Below are positions 36,667 through 49,216 of a stretch of DNA of 64,000 nucleotides, piece by piece (position 1 is the first letter of the stretch; every line of letters starts with the position of its first letter). The stretch comes from Parascedosporium putredinis (lineage: Eukaryota; Ascomycota; Sordariomycetes; Microascales; Microascaceae). Both the position numbers and the translations under genes were made by a program. The DNA lies in contig CASHTG010000016.1 in NCBI GenBank assembly GCA_949357655.1, positions 2,418,001 through 2,482,000 of the forward strand, read 5' to 3'. The notes under the pieces were generated by a model. That model saw nothing but the letters and a program-made list of their open reading frames with translations, was not told the origin of the DNA and searched no databases.

Positions 36667-37650
36667 TTACATAAAGTCATCTTCCCAATCCTCGGTGCGG
36701 TTCTGGTTACTCGCTCCCGCGAGGGCATCCTCGTCAAAGAGATCGTCGTAGGCGTGGTCCTTTTGCCACTTCTTTTCCTTGTACTCTTGCGTCTGGCGGA
36801 GTTCTTCCTTTTTCTGTGAGGGTACATGTATGGTTAGTCGTTGCTAGGGGATCAAACTTGAGGGGCAGAGAAGCACGAAGCGTAGACGCAGAGAAGAGGA
36901 CATGTAGTAGATTGGGGGATCTAGGAGAACACGTCTTGGCCTTACCCTTGCCTGAATAGCCGCCTGCTCCTTTTGCCTCAACTCCTTCAACCGGTTCTCC
37001 TTTTCCTGCTTGAAATCTGGCTTCGCCTCGACCTTTGTCTTGTTGAGGCGGTTGACGATGGGGTTCTCCCTCTGGGCGACGTGGACCTTGCGCACGCGCT
37101 TCTGGTCGTGGAAGCTGACCTGGCCGACGTCCATGCTGCCGTCCTTGCGCAGGTTGGACCAGGGGGTGTAGATGATGGTGACGTTGTCCTTTTGTTGCCC
37201 TCGATGGAGTTGGCCTTGGTGAGCTGGGCGAGGTCGGTGAGCAGGGCCTGGGGTAGGGTGTCCCAGGTCTGGCCGTCGGTCATGCGTAGGTAGATGTGGG
37301 CGCTGGAGAGCTTGTCGACGTGGAACCAGACGTCTTCGTCCCAGCCGTACTTGATGAGGTCTTCATCTGCGAGAGGATAGGATTTAGAAAAAAATAAAAG
37401 AATGTTTAATGATGATGCGATCGGGAAGGGTTTGAGCTGGGGTGAGAGTATGTGCCATAAGGTGATGTATTGTGAGTTGAGGGCGCTTAGGAGCGTGAAT
37501 TATTGTGAAGTGAGGTGAGAGAGTGATAGAGGAGTGAGACGAGGTATGGGAAAGACTAGGGATTGTGGGTATGATACTTTCGAACTTGTCCTTTCCGACG
37601 TAGACCTTGGCGGGCGGATCAACCGCTGTAGAAGTAAAGTAGTACACCAT
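36667..37650 (-). CDS. jlp2: CCDC25/Jlp2 family protein (NFACT-R domain)
   Basis: Minus strand exons 37650-37578, 37366-36946 and 36813-36667; introns 211 and 132 bp. The start MVYYFTS and the sequence KDKFENEDLIKYGWDEDVWFHVDKLSSAHIYLR are nearly the human CCDC25 sequence. The NFACT-R core continues through NVTIIYTPWSNLRKDGSMDV and RENPIVNRLNKTKVE. A Lys/Glu-rich coiled coil and an acidic end (TEDWEDDFM) follow. The exon 1/2 join creates the FENEDL motif, which supports the splice sites. One break, one missing A in the TTTT run at 37190-37193 (EGNKKDNV). An in-frame ATG at 37725 would add 25 residues; family alignment favours 37650. Yeast Jlp2 has no firm function, and NFACT-R relatives act in ribosome quality control. 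Confidence 0.92.
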
Positions 37651-38774
37651 CGTTCCGGCGTACGGATTCACAAGAATAGCGGGGAGGGGCACTCGGCTTC
37701 CGGGAGGCGGAGACGGCGGCGCCAAGCAGAGACCCTACTCGGAGCGGGCGAAACCGGAGAGTAACTTGTCGGTTTTTCTATCGCTTGTCCGGTACCTGGT
37801 GGAGCGGGGGCGCAGCAAAGGCAGGCAATTTCCTAGGTAGCGGAGGGGAGCGCAAGAGACTGGGCGGGGGCCGCGAAAGAAGAAAAGAGAAAGAGAAAAA
37901 AAGTTAGTACAAACTGGAGGAAGACGAATTGACGTCTTCGTCGTTGGTGGGGCAGGACCGCGGGGAGGGGGCCAAGAAGACTTTGGTGGGGGTGGACGTG
38001 GATGAGGGGCAGGGCTGCGGAAAAAGGGCGTGGACGGAAATAGTGTCTCAGCTGCAGATTGCGTTGACAGCTCGGCAGCACACGAGCTCCCCAATAAAGA
38101 GGCGCATCCTTTGCCTCGATTTATACAAAACTTCTTGTGGTGTTTCTAAGACCTTAAGATGTCCAAATAGTGAAATGTGACGGTGATGACCTTCTAATGA
38201 AGGCGTGATGTTTTGGGCTTCAGTCACTCCTTCCCCAAAACTGGGAAACTTCCCAAGAACTAGATCGAGGCTCGCACCTTCTTTCCCTTTTGAACGTTGC
38301 GTCACCAGTTTCTACACATGCGCCAGGGTTGGCCCGCGGTACGGAGAGTAGTGAGCTCGAGTGTAATGTCCTGCTATTATATGTTGTCCTTCTTGGCAAC
38401 GAGGAAGCAACCTACAGGTCTGAGACGTCCACTCCTCGTTCTCGTCCTAAGCGGTCCACTATCAGTTGTAGCTTTATATACCCTCTGCCACCTTATATTT
38501 CCTTTGAAGCTATTTTCTCTAGGTGAGGCATCGTGCAACCTGCCGAGCGGTATACAAGCGGGAACCAGAAAAGGACTTCCAAAAGAAAAAAAGAATATCA
38601 TTAAAAAAAAAGAAAAACTCCGTCCTAAAACCAGTCCTGTCAAGCATCGTGAAGATAGATACATTTATAGAAGTCTCTCTCTCTCTCTCCTCTCTCTTCC
38701 ATTTCCCAAAAGAACCTAATCGTCCCATCCCAAGGAAAGAATCTAGGCCTCCCCCTGGTCACTTCTTCCCCTCC
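37651..38774. other. Spacer upstream of the CCDC25-like gene
   Basis: No gene recognised. It includes the CCDC25-like promoter, AT-richer sequence at 38060-38300, A runs at 38584-38625 and a TC-rich block at 38670-38700 that is probably 3' UTR of the prolyl hydroxylase. Confidence 0.6.
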
Positions 38775-39749
38775 CTAAGCAGCCTCCGTCTGGGCCTCCG
38801 TCCCCGCCGCCGCCTCCGCCTCAGGAAGAGGATCCCACGCTTCAGAGCCCACATACTGCTTCGGCCATATATTCATCGCCGTCTTGCGCCCCTCCTTCAC
38901 CGGCAACCCCGCATGCCTGGTCCTCTCGTCCCCGTGCCATTCGCGAACAAATTGACCCAAAACAGCGCATTCCCGCAATGGGCTTAAACGCCAACCCGCC
39001 CTTTTCGTGCTCGCGCCAGGAAATGCCCCTCCGCGGTACGCAGCTGCGGCGACACAGCCTGCAGGTGGGGAAATACGTCTCGCCCTCGGTGCACTCGTCC
39101 TCGAGGATCGCGAAGAAGCTCGCGGGCCGATTCCACTTGCGGTCGCGCTCCTCGGGCGGGTAAGGCTTTTGCGGGGTCGGGTACCAGTCGAAGTGCAGGT
39201 CGAATTTCTGCTTGGGCTTGTAGCGCACCAGCTGGGGCGAGCCCATCTCGTCCTTGCCCGTGGAGAGCATGGTGCCCATGAAGTCCTGGGCGCGGTCGAG
39301 CACGCACCGCACCACGTCCACGTCCACGGGTAAGCCGGCGCTCCACGAGGTGCGCGCCGTGTCCTTGGTCGTGCGCCCGTACTTGGTGGTCATGGAGGGT
39401 TTGAAGAGGCCGTCGGCGGCGTCCATGAGGCCCTTGATCTCGGGCTGGCTGATGAAGTCGTGGATGTAGATGACGAGCGGGTCCGTCGACACGATGTGTG
39501 TTCGGTACGGTTGCGTGAGGCACTCGAACGGCGTTGTCGCGGATGTGGCGTTACCTTCTGGGGTGGGCGGGGATGACGAGGAGGAGGAAGTGTCGCTTCG
39601 CGCGACGGTGGGGAGGTAGGATTGGATGCCGCGGTGGAGGGAGTCGAGGTTGAGGTTGGCGACGTCGCGGAGCTGGGGGACGTTACGGCGAGGATGGCGA
39701 TGCCCACGCCCGCCGAGAAGCTGGTGAGCTTGCTTACCCACCCCGCCAT
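38775..39749 (-). CDS. Prolyl 4-hydroxylase alpha-subunit-type 2OG-Fe(II) dioxygenase
   Basis: Apparently a single exon, about 325 residues. The N-terminus MAGWVSKLTSFSAGVGIAIL looks like a signal anchor, so an ER/secretory location is likely. The catalytic domain shows the iron ligands HxD in FDLHFDWYP, the distal His in RTRHAGLPV, and the 2-oxoglutarate-binding Lys in KEGRKTAMNIW. Other family landmarks are DPLVIYIHDFISQPEI, GRTTKDTARTSWSAGLP and FFAILEDECTEGETYFP. It should hydroxylate proline (or a related residue) in secreted proteins. Breaks of one missing base: about 39683-39685, CCC 38972-38974 and CCCC 38930-38933. The reading between ETYFP and EHEKGGLAF (39020-39080) is uncertain because two frames are both plausible there. 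Confidence 0.87.
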
Positions 39750-41912
39750 GGTGTGAGTGAGCAAAGCTATGCAAAGCTAGGTCCCTGTCCTTTTATCTTT
39801 TCTTTCTGTTCTTTTTCCTACAATTCCTTGATGGAAAGAGGTAGGCGAATCGCTGCTGCGATCAAGATGAGTCTCACGCACGCTTGATGATGCCACTTGG
39901 GAAGTGAGAGTGGCAGAGGGGGCGGACGAGGAAGAAAGAGAAAATCAATAGAATATCCAAGGGGAGGAGGTAAGCTATGTGTACATGTAAAGGTAAAAGT
40001 GTATATATAGGGAAGAGAGCTGTCAAGACCCCAAAAATAAAATGCGATACTGAAATCAAAACCCCAATCTTCGGGTCCTACATCGGCAGCAAGGGCCACG
40101 CAGGAATAAGCGAACACCCTGTTCACACATGGGCGGAGAGAGAGCTAGGAGAGAGAGACGGAAAGACGGCGAGACCAGGGGTGAGAGGAAGTGAGGGGTG
40201 AGGGGACGGGCGAGGGACATGGCCGGGTCTAGCCATGTCCGCCGATTCTCGTTCGTTGTGTTAATTTATCCCAGAAATCATGTTGGAGTCCTGCTTTATC
40301 AATCGGCGCCGTCCGTGGTAGCAGGTCGAGTCGCGCAAAGTACGGGGTAGCAATGGCTGCGACATGTACTCCAGTACCGAGGGAGACTCAATTACAGCTC
40401 TTACAACTTATCGACGCCCATCAAATGGATCCTTTCCCCAGGTTTCCTCGGGGTGGGCCACGCTTGTATGCTTGTGCCAATGGATCGGCCCATTTGATTT
40501 GTTTGATTTGGGAGGAGCAGCGTTCCAATTCCGTCAGTTCCGACTGTCACTCCTGTAAAGTGTCATCGGTCGATTCATTAATCGCACCTCTTATATGTCG
40601 TCTCGTCTTTGGAAACCCACCATAAGCCCTTGCCCCCTTTTCTTCTCCGCATCTCCTTTACGATGGAAGGAAATGATTGCCAACATGACTATTTTATTCT
40701 TTGCTCTTTTGGGTGTTCTCCTCGAGTTGGCGAGCGAGGCACTCACTGTGCGTCTGGATGGCCGGGGCGCTCATCCGGGTCACGTCGCCAGTTCCCCATT
40801 TCCCCGCTCGTTGTTCGTAAGTGGATACTTGTTCGGTCTTATATGAACCGTCCCGTGTTCCGCTTCCAAGTACCGCGCACATTGTACCGAGTTTGAGAAT
40901 GACGACGCCTATCTTCTTGGTTCTTTGCTCTCCTCACTTCGCGTCACTGTCGAGATGAATAAAAAGATTCTTCGTCGTTGGAACCATGAACGAATATCAA
41001 GCGTCGTCTTTTTGGGAAGCCAAGGCACCAAGAGGAGGCCCTGGCGATCCTTTGAAGGGTCAGTATTAGTGGAACACTATTCTTCCACCGTGGCTTGGCT
41101 TGGCTTGGCTTGGCCGTGGATGAAGACACACCACATGCGCCAAGAAGCTTGGCGACTCCTGGCCAAAGTAATGCAATTCGCCAGATGGCCAGTTTTCCAT
41201 CGGATCGCCAGTCCGAAAGATTTAGTGTGCGTGTGCTGTTACACCCTTCAATGTTCTCTCCAGCCAACACCACCCTGGCCTGGCTGGCCATCCCAATTGT
41301 TCCTTGAAGCGGATCTCGACAAATCCCTGGGCATACAGGACAAGCTTTTGTCCCATGCAATCGAATGGGTGGAAGAAGCAGACGAACAGAAAAAAATTGG
41401 CTTCAAGAGAATGAAAGCTTGGCCGGCCTCGGAGTGGCAGCAGTGGTCGTCTTCGACCCCTTTGCCAAGCTGCTTCCCGTGATGAAAGAATAAAATCTCA
41501 ATTACCCGCTTGACTTGCCAAGACGACCTGACCCAAAGAGTGCTCCCGCCCAACATGGATGGAACTGCTTCCAACCGACCAGGTTGTTAGCTCTCTTTTC
41601 TTCCCTTTTTTTTTTTTTTTTTTGGTAGTGGTTCTCTTTGTTCAATTGAAAGCTACTCGGATTGATCCATGGATATACAGCGGACACTAATAAGAAACCC
41701 AAAACCCCCACCTCCAAAAAAGCCCAGCAAGATAAGAATACAGCGGACGCAGGCGCATCGACCAAGAGACATGCGTAGCCCGTAACAAAAGAAAATGTGA
41801 TGAAAAAGAAAAGTTACTCCATGGCCCCAACCTGAATGCCCACGACTGCCGCGTTGAGGGCCGTTTCGACCTCGACCTCGACACCCATTCTCTCGCGAGC
41901 GCCCCCGTTTTC
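39750..41912. other. Spacer between prolyl hydroxylase and BTB genes
   Basis: No supported gene. The 185-codon plus-strand frame at 40925-41482 lacks motifs and coding-like codon use. A TGGCT pentamer repeat (41091-41114) and a T run (about 41607-41624) are present. Confidence 0.5.
41091..41114. repeat. TGGCT pentamer tandem repeat
   Basis: Four perfect TGGCT units plus a partial fifth, in spacer DNA. Confidence 0.9.
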
Positions 41913-43159
41913 TTAAGGCTGGAGGCTCTGCCTCTGCCGCTTGCGTGCGCTGCCGGATTGGGGATGAAGCTTCTCCGACCTCTCACGCTTGAGTTTCTCG
42001 TCCAGCACGCGAGCTGCGAAGAAAGAAAGAATAAATCGTTAGCCCAGATCCCCACACAACGAAAACCAGCAACCGCGTCTGCTGTGTACAGAGTAGGAAA
42101 AAAGGGAAAAAAAGGAGCTTACTGAGAACATCATATCCAAACTGCGGAAACTCCATGCACAGCGCCTTGAACTCCTGCTCCGCCTCCGACCGCAGCGTAT
42201 GCGACCTCGTCGCCCAAAAGTTGGCAATCGGCGCCCGGATCGTCGCGTCCTCGGGCGTCGTGTGTCCGTACACGTAGCGCGCGTACGCAATCTCCCCTTG
42301 GCCGTCGAGTCCACGCAGTGGATCTTGGACGTCGCCAGCTGCCTCAGCTGCGGCACGTCGAACTTGTGCGCCAGCGTGTACACCCGCGCGTGCCGCAGCA
42401 GCTGCGCCCCTCGTCGTCCACCAGCGGCAGCGACGCGTCCTCCTCCAGCGTGCGCTGGCCCACCAGCTTCTTGGGGAAGTAGTCGCCCGTGTAGAGGTAT
42501 TCGAGAAACGAGCCGATCGTGTCGGCGTCTTCTTCGGCGAGGTCGATCTGGCGAGGCTGTAGGTTCGAGTTAGCTTGGGTGACGTCTTGTGAAATGGGGT
42601 GGTTTTTTTCTCCCATTGGTGAATGACGGTAGCTTGGGGGTCGTGGGGTGGGAATGCGCGCGCTACGCAAGGCTGTGCGGGCGCATGCTGCAGAGAATGG
42701 CAGCTCGCCGGACAGCGCTGCGGGCGAGCTAGTGATCGTGAGGGAGAAAATGGCAAGAAGGGAGGGAAGCAAAACGAGGAGAAAAGAGCGCTAAGAAAAG
42801 GGAGGGATAATAGGGGAATAGGAAAAAAGAAAGGGAAAAAAACGTACGCTCCCATCTTCCGTAAAGGCTGCGCACGCTTCCTTGAGATAGGGACTCTTGA
42901 TCAGTAGGCCTTGGTGCGCCGTCAAGATCGCCTCATTGCCGTCGTTCCCCACCAGGAGCGTCACGATGGGACTCATCAGATAGCTCATAAACGACGTCCT
43001 CTGCTCCGTGACGGAATCGTCGGCGAACGGCAGCTCGTTGGCCACATCGCCCGCTCCGTTCTCGCCCGCGTCCCCCGCGGCGTCCTGCACCTCGGTCATC
43101 TCGGTGTCGCCGGCCGTCGACTCCACAGGCGCAGGCGTGCTTTCGAGTTTCTCGGACAT
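41913..43159 (-). CDS. BTB/POZ domain protein
   Basis: Minus strand exons 43159-42848, 42556-42123 and 42013-41913, with introns of 291 and 109 bp; about 280 residues. An acidic, Ala/Glu-rich N-terminus precedes the BTB fold: SPIVTLLVGNDGNEAILTAH, LLIKSPYLKEAC, ADTIGSFLEYLYTGDYFPKK and ARVYTLAHKFDVPQLRQLA. The C-terminus is basic (LKRERSEKLHPQ, ARKRQRQS). BTB domains mediate dimerisation and Cul3-adaptor contacts; no second domain is visible, so the partner is unknown. Breaks of one missing base at CCCC 42407-42410 and CCCC 42294-42297. The 291 bp intron is long for this window but both splice sites are canonical and keep phase. Confidence 0.85.
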
Positions 43160-44011
43160 GATTGAATTGTATCTTTAATCGGCTCTCGTGGAGCTATATG
43201 GTTGGGCTAGTGAGTGGAAAGGGCGATGCGCGCAAAGGCCGAAAAGGCAGTGCGGCAGAATTGAAGCTATCGGGAAGCTCGAAGCTTGCAGAGTTTGGTC
43301 AGAAGGGGGTGGCGAGGGGCGGGAGAGGAGGGGGCGCCTCGCTCTTGAGAAAAGAAAAAGAATGAATTTCCCATGAGTTGGAAGAAATGAATGAGCCTTT
43401 GCGACAGCAATGCGAAGCCAATCGATTAAAATCTTCCAAAAAGTTGGAAATGGACCGACCGAAATATTAGGTGGGGAAAAAGCGAGGTGAAGCAATCAAA
43501 GAAGCTCATCCTGCGCAAGAGAATGAAGGTTGCACCTGCCCCCAACCGGCGTGAGCTCTTGGAATGAATCCCCACAGCAACCGCCAAACGGGCGGACCTG
43601 CAGCTTCGGGGTACGAACTTGACGAAGTACCTGCAGAAGTGCGCAACTTCAGCAGGGTCTGGTGTTCCTCTCCTCGTGGGAGCTAACCTGACTAATGCAG
43701 CAGGGTACCGAGGTACATTGACCTCACACACTAGCTTAGAAAGTGATGTTCATCGGCCAGAGCTAGAACACCGTTGAAACTGCTCCTGTATCAAGCAGTC
43801 CTGCTTGAGGTCTCGCCTTGAACAGGCTCATTCATCCGTTGGTAGAAAATCATATTGCGCATTTTGAGTCTTTATTCACTAGTGTAGCTTCCACTCCACC
43901 ATCAGTACATATCTAGGATGTAATCTGCAAGAACCCAAATGCTCAAGTCAATTGTAGGCCAAGAGGCGAATGGCATAAGATGATGGCGTGACGATGCCGT
44001 AGATACTCCCT
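43160..44011. other. Spacer between BTB and HAUS3-like genes
   Basis: No gene. BTB promoter and leader, then AT-richer sequence (43740-43960) that is probably 3' UTR of the HAUS3-like gene. Confidence 0.6.
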
Positions 44012-45996
44012 CTACCTCCCAGAACCCCATCGCTTCAGAAGCTCCTCTCTCTTCTGACTCCGTATCCTCACATTCCTCGGATCCACCGCATCCACCCGCG
44101 CCTTCAACCTCTCAATCTCCTGCTCCAGCACCACAATTGACGCATCAATCTCCTCATCCACCAGCCTCACCTCCTTAAACGGGCTATCCGCCAACACGCA
44201 CGCCCTCAGCAGCGCCGTAGCCCTCTTCGCATCCGCCACGTACGTCGCCGTAACCTCCTCAAACGCCCTCTGCGCCCCCTCCGCCACCCCTTCCGCCTTG
44301 ACCGTCCTCTCCGCCAATATCGTCTCCAGCGCCGCGACCTGCAGCTCCGCCTTGGCCCCCGCCGACAGGCCCTCGCCCTCGGGCAGCGAGACCCCAGCAT
44401 GCGCGTCAGGGTCTCGATCGGATCTTCGTCGTCCCCGACCGTGTGCGTGGAGCTGCGCCGCCGCCGGAGCACGAAAGCGGCGCCGGCCCCGTCGTCGCGG
44501 TCGTGGTGGCGGAGCGAGTGCGTACGGGTGACCCGCGGCTCGTGGAGGACTTGCGCCGCCGCCGGACGGGGAGCTGGTTTCCTCGGTGCGCTTGCGGGGT
44601 TTGACGATGGGCGTGTTGAGCTCGGCGCGGGCGGTGCTGACGATCATGGCTGTGGCGGCTTGGTGGGATTGGTAGGTTTCTACGCGCTGGAGGAGGGCGT
44701 CGGCGTGTTCGAGTAGATAGTTTAGGCAGTTTTGGATCTGGGAAAAAAGGTTGTGGCGCATTTTTAGCACAGGGAACAGGACAAAGATAAAGGGATGGGG
44801 ATGGCAAGACATACGTAGTCGACCGCGATGGAAGCGTGGTCAAGCGCCTGTGCGTTTTTGGCCGTGATCTTCCGCATCGCAGGGCGCATGTACTGGTTCT
44901 CGATGGACATCTGCACCACGGGCAAAATCTCCGAGTAGAGCGAGTCGAGCTCTTCCTGCAACGCCTGAACGTCTTCCTTGGATACCGAGGTCGAATCCTG
45001 GGAACTGCGCGTGGCGTTGGAGAGGGTCTCAAGGTACGTGCGGTCTAACTTGCAGCGCATCATCTCTACTGTGCACTTGATGAGCCTAGACAAGATTTGG
45101 GGGAAACCCCTTTTCGTTAGTGACTGTTGGTGTTTTCTACTAGCAGCCTCAGGTCTACTGTTAGGGAACCTACTTCATGCAAGTCTCCTGCAGCTTCTCA
45201 ACGGGGCCGCTGTCATCCTTGGACCCCGATATGTCAAACTCGTTGCTGAGCTTCTCTAAGCTCCGGAGAAGCTTGTCATCTGATTCGAACATGGAGTCAA
45301 CACTCCGTAGCAGCTCCTCGTTTGTGCTGCGTGATTGCTCTTCGAGACTAGATATCTTGGACTCGAGGGATCGGGTCAAATCCTCAACCTTGCGCGCACG
45401 CAAAGATGTTAGCAGGGACCGTTCTTCTCATCATTCCAAGGGAAAAAGGGCACTTACCTCTGACTTGCTCGTCCTAATCTCCACGGCAATTTTGTGCATA
45501 CGCACAGCATCGAAATCAGATCGCGCCACCTCGCCCTTGATGCGTGATTTCGTGAACCTCGCCAAAGCCTCCTGTTGCTGCCGTAGCGCCTCGGTCTGCC
45601 TGGAGATCGCTGCAGTCGACCGGTTCAGTTCGTCAACCGCAGTCCGCACCTCGGCCTCGCTGCGATATGGCAGGCCCACCACGTCCGAATCTTTCAAGGC
45701 GGCATTGTAGCGGTCCACGAAGCCTGACCGTTCCAGGGTCGAGTATCTAGGGAGGTCAGCGAGGGGGCCAATTTCTCAAGGACTGGGAAGAAGAAGAAGA
45801 AGAAGAAGAAGAAAAAGGATGCTACCTACAGCGCAAGTTCGTCTGGTGTGAGAAGGGTTTCGCGTCCTAGATGGCAGTCGGCCCACTGAGAGAGCGAAAC
45901 ATCACCGGTTTGGCAGTCAAAGGCAGCCTTGAGCTCGGATGGATCGAGTTCGACACCGTAGCTCTGCAGGATCCGCTGTAAAGAATTGATATCCAT
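44012..45996 (-). CDS. HAUS3-like augmin complex subunit (coiled coil)
   Basis: Minus strand exons 45996-45830, 45746-45458, 45388-45174, 45085-44815 and 44737-44012; introns 83, 69, 88 and 77 bp; about 555 residues. The N-terminus (RILQSYGVELDPSELK, SLSQWADCHLGRETLLTPDE, LYSTLERSG) resembles the HAUS3 N-terminal domain in order and spacing. The rest is predicted coiled coil (AISRQTEALRQQQEALARF, SLESKISSLEEQSRSTNEE, VLEQEIERLKARVDAVD). Augmin nucleates branched microtubules on spindles by recruiting gamma-tubulin, and fungi such as Aspergillus keep a version. Breaks: one missing base in CCCC 44392-44395, and one event within about 44550-44580. A generic coiled-coil spindle or kinetochore protein is the alternative. 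Confidence 0.65.
45788..45812. repeat. (GAA)n microsatellite in intron
   Basis: About eight GAA units in the first intron of the HAUS3-like gene, forming the polypyrimidine side on the transcribed strand just inside the donor. Confidence 0.85.
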
Positions 45997-48900
45997 TTTC
46001 CAATGGTATCTAGCCGTAGAAACCTAGGAATGGTACTCCAACTAGCCAATCCGTTGCTGCTATTGGTAGCAATGACACGGGGAGAATTACGAGGGAATAC
46101 AAGGCGAAAACACCCCGTGCTCCCTTGGTGTCGCAGTCTTGAGCAATGGGCGCACTAGGTCGGTAGAACCAGACCAGATACAAAGGAGAAAAAAAGAATA
46201 AGAAAAAGGGAAAACTCGGCCACAAAAGCCCACCCCAGACTAGGTAAGAGCAAGTGTAGCCGTCGTGAGAAGTGTCAGGTTACCGTGCCACCCGCTGTTG
46301 GTGGAAGAGAGGACACGGCCCGACAAGAACCTGCGAGACGGAGCACGATCCGGGAGGGGCAAGCAGTTGGGAGAAAGGCGGACCAATGCGGATTGGCAAG
46401 CCAAGGCGTATCTCCTCCAAACTCGTCTCACAAAGTATTCTCAGGAGAGACACCAAGATTAGAGACGAGTGAGCAGGATCGAGGCAAGAGATGGGGAAGA
46501 GGGGAAACAAAGGGAAAGAAAGAAGAAGAAAAACCGAGGTTTAAAGAACCGGACACCAAGTACGATGGTGGTATTTTTGCCGGTGCGATAGCAACACAAG
46601 CTAGTGCTAAGCCCAAAGAATTGTCGAGGACCCGACGGAGCAGCGTACTTTGTGTGTCGACGCTGCGGAACCGGCTCCCAGGAGAGAGAGAGTAGAGGGC
46701 AAATTATTGGGGGAGAGTCCGAGAAGTGAGGTCCTCCGTGTTGGGGTCAGGCAACAAGCTAGGACAGGATAGAGGCGCAAAGATGAGAAGAAAAGCTTGG
46801 ATCACGACCTGTGTCCCCAGATCCCAAAATGGGACAAATTCAGCGGTTTGTGTGGCAACGAAGTTGATTGACATGAGACGGCGCGTCAATTTCTTGGTGG
46901 GGTTGGAAGTGGCAGGCGCGAGTTTGAAGTGGCCCGACGAGGCACGGGGCGGGGCTAGGCGTTCAGACGAATCAACAACCACACCTTTGAAGCAAAGAGT
47001 ATCTCTTCAGCTTGTCTTTTCTAATTTTGGTATTCCGCTTCTTGGTCGTGTGAAGCCGGAAGATGAGACGCAGGCCGAATATCCAAGTATCCTCGAGATG
47101 CGGTGAATGAGATGGACATCGAATTATGTGCATATGGCCAGCACCAGCACTTCTCTGTCCTGCCACGACCAACTGCCGCCATCTGGGCATCATTTCGAGC
47201 CGCTCCAAGGCCAACGGCACGAGCTTGAGCACGCACCAACAGGTCACATTTATTCGCACGTCTTGACGAGCGAGTAGCTCACGCTCGATCGGATCCCGGG
47301 CCGTCATGATCGGATTCCCGATGTTAGGGCGGACTCTCCAGGATTTCGGAGCACGAGTATACAACACTGAGTAGATGCTAGACAAACGCACGTCTTCTCC
47401 CGAACTTGGGCATTCGCTTACTTTTCCGTACAGAAATCTAATTATAGGACACCCACTCTCAAAGATAGCTTGTTAGTCATTGTGAACTGGCTTTGTACAC
47501 TAGTTTTGCAAAGGCGTGTTTCCAGTCGAGGACGCATGTGCTGCCGCGCCGCGCCAACGCAACGCCCGGCTCCGTTTGCAAGGACCAGGTGTTCCAACCC
47601 TACGGCGCCCGAACCATAAACCAGAGCGCAAAGCCCCGGGCAGATCTCCCGAGTGACCTCGCACGATCACTAGTGGGTCGTATATACATCGATTCTAAAT
47701 CTTGGCAGTGATTGAAGACAGGAAACCATCGTTCACGTTCGTCCAAGCCTCCCCGTGGAACCTCGATTCAACGTAGTCTCGTGTCTCCGTCTTTTCAAGC
47801 TCATCGCTAAACTTATTCGATCCATACCTTTATCTATAGACATTGGAAAAAGATGTCAGTCATGGAGATGTACCCCCAAAAGAAAAAAAGAAGAAAAAAG
47901 CCCCATGGCTTTCTGCAGACTTGTACGGCATCTACACGTAGCAACGGGCATCTGCCGACGCAATCGTCCTCCCGCTTGACCCTATCGTCGGGTCCCCAAG
48001 CCTTCTTCCACCTCTCCACTCTTTTTTTCTTCTTCTTTTCCCCGTCCCCCCTCCCACAAGGAAAGCAAGGAACGAGTGCATCAAGGGCTCACCTCCCCTC
48101 GGTCCCCTACCACCGCCTCTTCCTCCCCTTACCGCTTGTTGTACGTGTGCATGTGGTGCAATCTCTCGTTCGCAACACCGTCGCACCAAGGATACCTCGT
48201 TCTCTGGGAACCCCAAACCTCGGGTTAAGGATGCCCGGCCGCCGATTCCCCTTTGCCGTAGGCCGAGTTACCGATCCATGACCCCAACCATCTTATGTAG
48301 CCCTTGTCGTAGTGATTGAAATAGATGTCTATACAAATCGGCCAGAGTTGCCCAATCTTTTTCCTTTTCCCCAGACTCTTTCTCCACGGCCGCGTGCATC
48401 TCCCTCTTCGATTGGTGTGTCCACCCCCGTCTAGACTGTTGATGTTGACATGTATATGTCTCGGGATGCTGTATGCGAGAAGACCTGCCACTGACCGCCA
48501 CAACCTGTCAACATGGATATCGAGACATTGCATTGCCTTGGCCCAGCGCTGCGTCGTCCACTTTACCGACACTCTAGCCGAGTGGAGTTGGACGCCACGC
48601 CGTGAAGACGTCTCCAAGGCTGGCTCGGCTCGGGTTCCGAAGACGCAAGAGACCGGCTTCTTTTCAGTTTCTCTTCTTCCTTTCTTGATCCCCCTTCCCT
48701 TTCCTCCTCACCTTCTTTTCTTTCTTTCCATCTTCTCTAATAAGATCAGTGATTCCCTTTCCACCATTCTCCTCTAATGCAAACAGCTTCTTCTTTAACT
48801 AACTCTCCCATCTAAGAGTAAAGGACTATCCAAGAAAGCCCCTCCCTTCTCTCCTCCCTCAAAGCAGCTTTGTGATGCCTCCCACCCACCAAGCCCTCAT

Positions 48901-49216
48901 CTCAGCGTTTCGAGACATGTGTAACTGGAAACCTCATGATCGCAATCCTGACCCATCCCAGGCTCACACGTCTAGAGTCCCCCAACTTCTGGGCAATGCC
49001 TGCTTGGGGGTGGGCACCCACCACTCTCTCTCCCAACTTCACCAAAAACACATCCACATCTTTTTTTCCTCTTCCCCTTTGCTCCTCCACAACCCAGGTC
49101 TTGCCTATCCTTCTTTGGAGTTTCTCCTCATCCGGCCCGACCCGAACGCCCTTCCCGCAAAGGGCGAAACCGACATTCTTTTTCACTTCTTGTTTTATAT
49201 TCTTTGATCGAAACGA
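45997..49216. other. Divergent spacer between HAUS3-like and LrgB-like genes
   Basis: No supported gene in 3.2 kb. GA-rich sequence lies at 46480-46560, AT-richer sequence at 47370-47480, and a long CT-rich stretch at 48640-49130 probably forms the promoter/leader of the LrgB-like gene. Confidence 0.5.

Noticed and set aside
40925..41482. 185-codon open frame on the plus strand
   Set aside because: It includes a TGGCT repeat and Trp-rich stretches that come from spacer repeats. No motif and no coding-like third positions.
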